Source: an uncultured Lachnospiraceae bacterium
GTDB taxonomy: Bacteria > Bacillota > Clostridia > Lachnospirales > Lachnospiraceae
NCBI GenBank assembly: GCA_902775555.1
Contig: CACYMQ010000023.1
Coordinates: forward strand, 1-33,654
Direction: 5' to 3'
Length of the DNA stretch: 33,654 nucleotides
The notes beneath the pieces were generated by a model. That model was given only the letters and a program-made list of their open reading frames with translations. It was not told where the DNA came from and searched no databases. The position numbers and the translations under genes are program-made. Of this stretch, positions 28,112 to 33,654 are shown piece after piece (within the stretch, counting starts at the first letter, position 1; the number at the start of each line of letters is the position of its first letter).

Positions 28112-29263
28112 TTACTGTAAGGCTTCCTTCAGTACATCCAGATTCCCCTGCATGATGGACAGATATGTCGCGCCGTTTGCGATATCCGCAGACGTGGTTG
28201 ACTGCATGGAATTCACGGAAAGCAGTTTCTGATCCCGGGATGCGGTATTGTCCCTCACGGTTTCGGCAAGCTTATGATTTGTACCTTCGAGGGTCATGAT
28301 GGCATGCAGCCCCAGTTCATCCACCTTCCCTGCCAGGAAGATGATGGTTTCGAAGCTTGCCTCGGATTCTGCAGAGCATCCCGTGAAGGCTGCGTAATAG
28401 CCAAGTCCGTAATCATCTACCAGATAACGGAACGGGAAGCGGTCACCGAACAGCAGTGTCTTCGTCTTTCCGGCATCCACCGCCGCCTTATACTCTCCGT
28501 CCAGTTTCTCCAGTCCGGCTTTATAGTTCTGATAATTCTTCATATAAAGATCTTTATGTTCGGCATCGATCTCTCCCAGCTTTTCAGCGATCTTCCCGCA
28601 GAGGACCGTAGCATTTCTAAGGGAGAGCCATACATGTTCATCTTTCTCTTCTTCATGCTCATGGTCATGATCATCCCCGTCATGGCTGTCTTTGTCATGA
28701 TCATCCCCGTCATGGCCGTCTTTGTCCTCCTCATGATCATGATCGCCCTCTTCATGTTCATGCTCCATGCCTTCCACGATCTCTTCATTCTTAACCTGAT
28801 CCCCGAGAACCTCCAGCAGATTGAGGGAAGCCGGAGCCTCACCGGATCCGAGAACATCCTTAACCCATGCATCCGAAGTACCGCCTACATAGATAAAAAG
28901 ATCACACTCCTTTATCTTTGCCATATCCTCAACTGTAGGCTGATAGCTGTGCAGATCCGCACCATCATCCAGGAGCAGGGTCAGTTCCGCATGGTCCGCA
29001 TTCTCCCCGAGAATATTCTTTACCCAGTCATATTCCGGAAAGATCGTTGTAACTATCTTTAATGTTTTACCGGTAGTGTCTTCTCCTGCTTTATCCGTGG
29101 CAGTGTCCGCCGGGGCACCCTTCTCCCCACCCTTTGTCTGACCTTCCGTCGCATTTGCGGCAGCAAACTCGCTTCTGCCGTCCGAGAGATTTCCGCAGCC
29201 CGTAAGGCACCCAAATGCCAAAACCGCAGTAAGTATGCCGGCCAGAAGTTTTCTTCTTTTCAT
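28112..29263 (-). CDS. Zinc-binding lipoprotein, ABC transporter substrate-binding (ZnuA/AdcA family)
   Basis: A 383-residue surface lipoprotein that should capture zinc (or manganese) for an ABC importer. The start at 29263 is set by GGAGG. An in-frame extension to 29431 runs back through the promoter and is rejected. The lipobox is LTGC with Cys23. The mature domain begins near residue 67 (LKIVTTIFPEYDW), with likely ligands His105 (DLHSYQPT) and His210 (DEHVWLS). Between them, residues 168-210 form a His/Asp/Glu-rich loop typical of zinc-specific family members. The third classical His appears replaced (FGDRFPFRYL). No permease or ATPase gene lies next to it, so the importer must be encoded elsewhere. 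Its promoter is flanked by two palindromes that look like Zur operators. Confidence 0.92.
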   Translation of the reverse strand: MKRRKLLAGILTAVLAFGCLTGCGNLSDGRSEFAAANATEGQTKGGEKGAPADTATDKAGEDTTGKTLKIVTTIFPEYDWVKNILGENADHAELTLLLDDGADLHSYQPTVEDMAKIKECDLFIYVGGTSDAWVKDVLGSGEAPASLNLLEVLGDQVKNEEIVEGMEHEHEEGDHDHEEDKDGHDGDDHDKDSHDGDDHDHEHEEEKDEHVWLSLRNATVLCGKIAEKLGEIDAEHKDLYMKNYQNYKAGLEKLDGEYKAAVDAGKTKTLLFGDRFPFRYLVDDYGLGYYAAFTGCSAESEASFETIIFLAGKVDELGLHAIMTLEGTNHKLAETVRDNTASRDQKLLSVNSMQSTTSADIANGATYLSIMQGNLDVLKEALQ

Positions 29264-29323
29264 TGTACGATCCTCCAAATCCATGTGGTGGTGCTTATCT
29301 TCTCTGACACCACCGGCTATATT

Positions 29324-29338
29324 TGCAACGCTGTCGCA
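29324..29338 (-). promoter_or_regulatory. Putative Zur/Fur-family operator 2 (downstream of -10)
   Basis: On the minus strand TGCGACAGCGTTGCA, a dyad of the same form as the upstream box with two mismatches in one arm. It directly follows the -10 hexamer and covers the expected transcription start, so binding would block initiation. Confidence 0.7.
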
Positions 29339-29339
29339 T

Positions 29340-29368
29340 ATTATAGAACGGCAACTGCCGGTTGTCAA
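29340..29368 (-). promoter_or_regulatory. Perfect-consensus promoter of the zinc lipoprotein gene
   Basis: Minus strand TTGACA (29368-29363), exactly 17 nt, TATAAT (29345-29340): 12 of 12 consensus positions. Such a strong promoter implies tight repression when the metal is sufficient. Confidence 0.92.
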
Positions 29369-29376
29369 TACATTTT

Positions 29377-29391
29377 TGCAACATTGTTGCA
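29377..29391 (-). promoter_or_regulatory. Putative Zur/Fur-family operator 1 (upstream of -35)
   Basis: A perfect dyad TGCAACA-T-TGTTGCA, 8 nt upstream of the -35 hexamer. It shares the form TGCRACA-N-NGTTGCA with operator 2. The 7-1-7 layout is that of Fur-family boxes, and a Fur-family gene lies immediately upstream. Confidence 0.75.
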
Positions 29392-29431
29392 TTTTTCTTC
29401 GGACAGGGAATTTCTTTACCCCGGCCTGCAT

Positions 29432-29464
29432 AAAAAAGGCCCTGCCCTGCGGGCAAAGCCTTTC
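29432..29464 (-). terminator. Intrinsic terminator of the Fur-family gene
   Basis: An outer stem (29435-29440 with 29458-29463) and inner GCCC/GGGC stem (29444-29447 with 29451-29454) are separated by an internal loop. A U-run from the A-tract at 29432-29437 follows on the minus strand. It begins within a few bases of the stop codon, so the regulator and the lipoprotein form separate transcripts. Confidence 0.82.
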
Positions 29465-29469
29465 CTGTC

Positions 29470-29883
29470 CTATTTCTTCTGACAGTCTTCACATTTTCCT
29501 ATAATGATGGATTTGGATGCGTTGATATCCAGTCCGTAGATGGAATGCAGCTTATCCTCAAATTCATCCATAAACGGATTCTCGAGATGAAATACCTTTC
29601 CGCACTCACTGCACTGGGCATGCATATGCGCGTCACAGTGTTCATGCTCCTCCGAGTACTGATAGAACCATGCATCCTGATTCGGTTCCTTAAAGCGGAG
29701 CAGGCTGCCCTGCTCACACAGCCGGTCCAGATTCCTGTAGACCGTAGCCCGGTTGACATTCTCCTGCTCACAGACGGATGCATAGATCTCCCGTGCGGTA
29801 AATCTCTTATCCTTATGCTCCTTCAGGTAGCCAATGATCAGTTCTCTTGCCTTTGTTTTATAGGTCTGCTTTCCCTTGTCCAT
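29470..29883 (-). CDS. Fur-family metalloregulator (probable Zur)
   Basis: A 137-residue repressor. The start at 29883 is chosen because AGGTG lies 8 nt upstream. A further ATG at 29913 has no ribosome binding site. Residues 1-75 form the winged-helix DNA-binding domain (ENVNRATVYRNLDRLCEQGSLL). Residues 78-90 are His-rich (HEHCDAHMHAQ). CSEC (91-94) and CEDC (131-134) form the structural zinc site seen in the family. Metal specificity cannot be settled from motifs. The neighbouring zinc lipoprotein, whose promoter carries two matching palindromes, points to a zinc-responsive Zur. It has its own promoter (29925-29954) and terminator. Confidence 0.92.
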   Translation of the reverse strand: MDKGKQTYKTKARELIIGYLKEHKDKRFTAREIYASVCEQENVNRATVYRNLDRLCEQGSLLRFKEPNQDAWFYQYSEEHEHCDAHMHAQCSECGKVFHLENPFMDEFEDKLHSIYGLDINASKSIIIGKCEDCQKK

Positions 29884-29924
29884 CAGATCACCTGCCTCAA
29901 ATCCACGATACATGAAACATAGTC

Positions 29925-29954
29925 ATTCTATCATTCCGGATCCGGAAATGTCAA
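29925..29954 (-). promoter_or_regulatory. Promoter of the Fur-family gene with palindromic spacer
   Basis: Minus strand TTGACA (29954-29949), 18-nt spacer, TAGAAT (29930-29925). The spacer contains a perfect 14-bp palindrome TTCCGGATCCGGAA (29934-29947), unlike the zinc-lipoprotein boxes, so it may bind a different regulator. Confidence 0.7.
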
Positions 29955-29988
29955 AAGATTTAGAGTATCGATGTATACGCCAAACCTC

Positions 29989-32727
29989 TTACTTCCGGGG
30001 AGACTTGGCCGGTTTCTTCTGGTTTGTCTTCCCCGAAGACTTAGCAGGCATTTTACCTCCCTCAAGATTGACAAAACCATTATTCTGCTTTTCGATCGCC
30101 GCGTAATGCAGGGGACTTTTGTCGAAGGGATCGATCTCCTTCATACTGCGCATACTGTTATACTTATCCCTGGCCTGACACATCTGGAAGGATTCTCTCT
30201 GCATATCCACATATCGCTCCAGCTGCCCGGACAGGGAATCCCTGGTCTTTAATGCAGCCATATATTTCTTAAATTCCCTTGAGGTCTTAAAGGTCTCCAT
30301 CTCCTTTAACAGATTTTCCTTTTCCTTCCCCTCGGCCTCGGCGATATCCATCTGAAGGGTCTGATATTTATCGGCCGTATCTGCCTGATCTACCAGATAT
30401 TCATTTGCTTTCTCCAGCGCTGCGTTCAGTTTCTTATAGGTTTCGGTCTCCACCACATCCCTCTGGTCAAAGGGAACCACCTCACCCCTATCCATGGCAT
30501 CGGCCAGATCCTTCCTGTACTCCTTATCCTTTATCTTTCCCTTCGGATCCTTCAGGTAATCCTTCTCACGTTTGAGCATACTCTTCTTTATGGTCCGAAC
30601 CCGGTCCTCGCTCATTTCATTCACTACATACAGCGGTAATCCGGCGGGACGCCGGGGATCTGTATGGATCCTGACCGGTGAAAGGGAGATCCTGGGATCG
30701 ATCAGTGTGGGATCCTTCAGGAGTTTATCCGTCTCATTCATCAAAGCACGGAAATCCTTATCACTGTTTGCTGCGGCCTTCGCCATATCCGTCTTTCTCG
30801 ACTCCGGTATCGTGTCTCCTTCCGGGATGGACACCTGCTCATCCGGGGCCTCCTCCAGAAGCGCTTCCATCTTCTGTACGGAATCATAAAGGCTTCCCTT
30901 TCCGTGATCCAGGAAGGCTTCGCGGAAAGCGTAGTCATTGGCCTGAATCTTGTTGCATGCATCACCAACGGCAGTCTGAAGCTTTTTCTTCAGATTATTT
31001 GATTTGGTGAGCTTGCCGAAAAGATTTGCGCCCATGTCGCCCTGGCCGGGCTGTGGATTCTTATAACTAAGCTGCCCGTACGCAGAATAAAGGTCAAGTT
31101 CCTCATCCGGCACGACCTTCGGTACCTCCGTATCCAGTTTTCCGGGAGGCATGGTCGCATATACCTTCTCACTTTTCTTTATTCCGGTCTTCACCACATT
31201 CAGACGTTTTACTGCTGCCTGGATCTCCCGGCCACTCAGACCATAACCCTGCATGATCATGGCGAAAGCATCCGGAGACAGGGCCGTGATCGCATCAGCC
31301 ATGGACTTCGGGATCACCCTGAGGTTCTCATACTGGGTAAATCCTGCGGTTCTTTCCGGATAAGCGAGGAATGCCAGATCATTATCGATTCCCTGCACGC
31401 CGGAAAGATTTCCTTTTTTATCATATTGGTAGAAGGCATTCGCCACATGTCGGTCGATATTTCCGCAAATATAATCCAGAACCTGCAAAGAGGCAATCTT
31501 CTTATTTGCTCCTGCAGACTGCTCGATCCTGGTGTTATCCATCTTTACGAAATTCCCGAAGAAGGAAATATTCGAGATGTCCTCACCGACGGCCGGCATC
31601 ATGGCAACCCCTTTTTTCCTGACCAGCTTTCCGTCTTCAACGCCCCAGACATTCATCTTCCTGGAGAATGCAATGATATCGCCGCAACCCAGAAGTTCTG
31701 CCACATCGCTCATCAGCGCATTCCGCGCGCCGATATCCGAAGTGTGATCCATATAGAGCGAGCGGTGCGTCTGTTCAACAAAGCGTGCTTTCAGGATCTT
31801 ACCGGTATAGTCCATAAGACCGAAGATTGCCTGCATCTTATTCCGTTTACGCTCCTCCGGTGTCTTACTTTCATCCTTATCCAATGTCCCGATATCCTTC
31901 AGTAACCTGTCAAAGGAGGTTATTCCCCTGTCATGTAATGATTTTTTCAGATTCTTGAGCAGCTTGTCCGGATTGTTATCACAATTACTGAGCATTAGAT
32001 TCGACGAGCCCTCGAGCATATCGAAAAGATCGGTCCGTTCCAGCCCCTCTGCCAGACGGTACAGCCTGCTTACGCCGTTTTTTCCGGGAATGAGCCATGG
32101 TTCCAGGACCGGGTACTTCTCCCGAATCTCTCCGGCGATCCGCTCTTCATCCTGAAGGGAGGGATCCTTATCCGAATCCTTATCATAGGTGGAACTCTCC
32201 GTAAAATACATCTCCACCCGGTCTTTCTTTCTGATACCTTCCGCCGGCTCATCCTCAATGGTCACCGGGATCAGGTACCTGGTATTCATTCCGGCTCCGG
32301 TTTTCTTCATCTCGGAAAGACCTTTCCCATCCAGGACCACGGTACGGGTCTTGGATTTGTCATAGAATTCCTCGATGGTGAGAAGCTGCGGATCCTCTTC
32401 CTTTGCTATGCGGTTTTTATACCGGGTCAGAGCCATCACGTCCTTGGAGAACTTTTTGATGAGACGGAAATACAGTTCTGCCTCTTTCCCTGCATCTTCG
32501 CCGCTCTTTGCCTCATCGTATTTCTTCTTCAGTGCGATCCCGCATTTTTCATAGGATTCCAGCAGGCTGCCTGCAGCTTCCGCAGTCAGAAGTGTCTTTT
32601 CTTCTTTCAGCCGGCTGACCTGATCGTACAGTTCCTTCAGCTGCTCGGCTTCATTTCCTGCACCCAGTTTTTCTTCTGCTTCCTTCATCAGATCGCGACG
32701 CTTATCAACTCTGTTTTCACCAGGCAT
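29989..32727 (-). CDS. Large protein with HipA/PI3K/Fam20-like kinase signature, function unknown
   Basis: A 912-residue protein without signal peptide or transmembrane helices. The start at 32727 follows GGAGG by 8 nt; an upstream ATG at 32766 has no such site. Residues 1-110 are helical and coiled-coil-like. Residues about 325-455 carry the recognisable part: SDIGARNALMSDVAELLG (330-347), then GVAMMPAVGED (373-383), a catalytic-loop-like IDRHVAN (424-430: Asp425, His427, Asn430) and a metal-binding-like GIDNDLAF (446-453: Asp448). The D-R-H-x-x-N then D-N-D order is that of HipA, PI3/4-kinase and Fam20-type kinases. The C-terminal 400 residues are charged and helical, ending in a Lys/Pro/Ser-rich tail. 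Target and activity are unknown. It sits alone between the membrane ORFs and the Fur-family gene, with no antitoxin-like partner such as hipB. Confidence 0.8.
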   Translation of the reverse strand: MPGENRVDKRRDLMKEAEEKLGAGNEAEQLKELYDQVSRLKEEKTLLTAEAAGSLLESYEKCGIALKKKYDEAKSGEDAGKEAELYFRLIKKFSKDVMALTRYKNRIAKEEDPQLLTIEEFYDKSKTRTVVLDGKGLSEMKKTGAGMNTRYLIPVTIEDEPAEGIRKKDRVEMYFTESSTYDKDSDKDPSLQDEERIAGEIREKYPVLEPWLIPGKNGVSRLYRLAEGLERTDLFDMLEGSSNLMLSNCDNNPDKLLKNLKKSLHDRGITSFDRLLKDIGTLDKDESKTPEERKRNKMQAIFGLMDYTGKILKARFVEQTHRSLYMDHTSDIGARNALMSDVAELLGCGDIIAFSRKMNVWGVEDGKLVRKKGVAMMPAVGEDISNISFFGNFVKMDNTRIEQSAGANKKIASLQVLDYICGNIDRHVANAFYQYDKKGNLSGVQGIDNDLAFLAYPERTAGFTQYENLRVIPKSMADAITALSPDAFAMIMQGYGLSGREIQAAVKRLNVVKTGIKKSEKVYATMPPGKLDTEVPKVVPDEELDLYSAYGQLSYKNPQPGQGDMGANLFGKLTKSNNLKKKLQTAVGDACNKIQANDYAFREAFLDHGKGSLYDSVQKMEALLEEAPDEQVSIPEGDTIPESRKTDMAKAAANSDKDFRALMNETDKLLKDPTLIDPRISLSPVRIHTDPRRPAGLPLYVVNEMSEDRVRTIKKSMLKREKDYLKDPKGKIKDKEYRKDLADAMDRGEVVPFDQRDVVETETYKKLNAALEKANEYLVDQADTADKYQTLQMDIAEAEGKEKENLLKEMETFKTSREFKKYMAALKTRDSLSGQLERYVDMQRESFQMCQARDKYNSMRSMKEIDPFDKSPLHYAAIEKQNNGFVNLEGGKMPAKSSGKTNQKKPAKSPRK

Positions 32728-32816
32728 AACTTTGTCCTCCGTTATCGATATTTCTGATCCACACAAGATTCAAACCGATTCTACATCATGCAGAGCAACA
32801 AAAGCGCAACAACTCC

Positions 32817-32840
32817 GCACGAGTGCGAGCACGAGTGCGA
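32817..32840. repeat. Tandem 12-bp repeat with short dyads
   Basis: Two exact copies of GCACGAGTGCGA, followed by a degenerate CACGCACGAGA. Each unit contains the dyad GCAC-GA-GTGC. It lies in the 139-nt gap between the split membrane gene and the kinase-like gene. No U-run follows, so it is not a clear terminator. Confidence 0.7.
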
Positions 32841-32866
32841 GAACACGCACGAGAACATGGGGAGCA

Positions 32867-33262
32867 TCACCCAAATGTGATCACCGCAAGGATCCACACA
32901 TAACACAGGGTTTTCGGTATCATCAGCATACCAAGCTTCGGACGCAACTTCCCATAAACCGCGACGGGAAGATAGGTAAGAAAACTAAGGATCACCGCAA
33001 GAATGATCTGTATATAGATTCCGGTCCCATAATTCATTGCATGGCTGATCACCCGGAGATAACCGATGATCGTAAGGATCCCAATGAGTACAAAAGGCAG
33101 ATTCCGGATCCACGCCCACTTTACGCTGCCCTCCGAAGAAAACCACCGGTTCTGCGGGAAGAGAAGCAGGATGATCCGGATCACAGTGAGCCAGAGGATC
33201 GCCTGCTCTACCCAGAGATTATATGCCGCCGTCTGACTCTCTGTCCCGGCATGGTATTCCAT
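32867..33262 (-). CDS. Membrane protein, probable C-terminal part of a split gene
   Basis: 131 residues from the ATG at 33262, which has GAGGTG upstream; a start at 33298 lacks one. About four hydrophobic helices are visible (around LWVEQAILWLTVIRIILLLF, PFVLIGILTIIGYL, YIQIILAVILSFLTYL and a final one). The upstream ORF stops 4 nt before this start in another frame. As I recall the family, a related membrane protein joins a MGDSFHLIPRI-type half to an LWVEQ...IRIIL half in one chain, which suggests this is the second half. Function unknown. Confidence 0.65.
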   Translation of the reverse strand: MEYHAGTESQTAAYNLWVEQAILWLTVIRIILLLFPQNRWFSSEGSVKWAWIRNLPFVLIGILTIIGYLRVISHAMNYGTGIYIQIILAVILSFLTYLPVAVYGKLRPKLGMLMIPKTLCYVWILAVITFG

Positions 33263-33266
33263 GGAA

Positions 33267-33569
33267 TCACCTCGTAATGGAAGAAATGAGATTCCCAAGC
33301 CCCAGGAAGAACCCCTGCTGTGATATACTTCCGCGCAGATTCACCATGATACGCGGAATCAGATGAAAGGAATCCCCCATCAGAAGAAGGAGTGTCAGCA
33401 GAAATCCGAAGAAATAACGCGAACGTTCCGTGTTGATGAGGGAATCCGCATCGGCGACACTCCATTTCCCTTTCAGTATGAAGATAAAGATGATAAGTAC
33501 AAGCAGATAGAGGATGCAAAAACCTGCTTCCCCGAGCCTTGCACCTAATGGTTTCTCATTCTCTTTCAT
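33267..33569 (-). CDS. Membrane protein, probable N-terminal part of a split gene
   Basis: 100 residues with two strong hydrophobic helices (FCILYLLVLIIFIFIL and FFGFLLTLLLLM), then GDSFHLIPRI and LGLGNLISSIT before a TGA. The start has AGAGGGAAA upstream and a promoter at 33624-33632. The stop and the next ATG are 4 nt apart in different frames. It may be a frameshifted gene, or two coupled subunits. Function unknown. Confidence 0.65.
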   Translation of the reverse strand: MKENEKPLGARLGEAGFCILYLLVLIIFIFILKGKWSVADADSLINTERSRYFFGFLLTLLLLMGDSFHLIPRIMVNLRGSISQQGFFLGLGNLISSITR

Positions 33570-33623
33570 TGCAGTTTCCCTCTTTCAGGATCCGGTATGG
33601 ATACCGACCATCATCTCATAACC

Positions 33624-33632
33624 ATTGTAACA
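33624..33632 (-). promoter_or_regulatory. Extended -10 promoter before the membrane ORFs
   Basis: Minus strand TGTTACAAT, an extended -10 element (TGn plus TACAAT), about 55 nt before the start codon at 33569. No good -35 is visible, which extended -10 promoters can tolerate. Confidence 0.5.
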
Positions 33633-33654
33633 CACTCCGCCACCGGCGACCATT

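Noticed and set aside
29264-29431. N-terminal extension of the zinc lipoprotein to an upstream ATG
   Set aside because: It would read through the consensus promoter and operators and place a non-signal sequence before the lipoprotein signal peptide. GGAGG supports the ATG at 29263.
30100-30125. Single ankyrin-like motif (DKSPLHYAA) near the end of the kinase-like protein
   Set aside because: Only one short match with no second repeat. Ankyrin folds need several, so it is probably chance.
29989-32727. HipBA toxin-antitoxin module
   Set aside because: The kinase-like signature is present, but the protein is about twice HipA size and there is no small helix-turn-helix antitoxin gene upstream.

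Overview
The window looks like chromosomal DNA from a Gram-positive anaerobe of the class Clostridia, most likely Lachnospiraceae or a close relative. This is inferred from gene content, not from a marker gene. The supporting traits are a cell-wall-anchored giant adhesin with a QTGD-type sorting signal, a secreted subtilase with choline-binding-type wall repeats, an EFR1-type flavodoxin/ferredoxin, a Fur-family regulator next to a His-rich zinc-binding lipoprotein, and strong AGGAGG-type ribosome binding sites. All 17 genes I accept lie on the minus strand, so transcription runs from high to low coordinates. I found no rRNA, tRNA, CRISPR array, transposase or phage gene.

From right to left (the direction of transcription) the layout is as follows. 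(a) 33569-32867: two short membrane ORFs that look like the halves of one split gene. (b) 32727-29989: a large cytosolic protein with a kinase-like active-site signature, the least explained gene here. (c) 29883-28112: a metal-homeostasis block, with a Fur-family repressor, its terminator, a consensus promoter flanked by two matching 15-bp palindromes, and a zinc-binding lipoprotein. No ABC permease or ATPase genes are adjacent. (d) 27901-27128: an EFR1 iron-sulfur flavoprotein whose last codons lie inside a repeat element. (e) 26957-24329: an unknown protein, an atypical response regulator and a membrane diguanylate cyclase, read as a signalling cluster. (f) 24292-19555: a BASS-family transporter overlapping a secreted multidomain subtilase. 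(g) 19375-18701: a UBA-like/DUF4342-like membrane protein containing a 39-bp minisatellite. (h) 18359-10362: a probable operon of a zinc-ribbon membrane protein, a P-type cation ATPase, a GH13 alpha-glucan hydrolase and uvrB. (i) 9816-166: a 3216-residue surface adhesin built from alternating SpaA/Cna-B and FctA-like isopeptide domains.

Between genes the notable material is a family of interspersed, partly tandem and partly inverted repeats with the core GTCATCCTGAG at three sites (12395-12427, 18491-18695, 26983-27138), five intrinsic terminators, and several sigma-A-type promoters. The best candidates for undescribed biology are the kinase-like protein, the doubly flanked promoter of the zinc lipoprotein, the repeat family and its encroachment on gene ends, the UBA-like membrane protein, and the modular duplications inside the adhesin.
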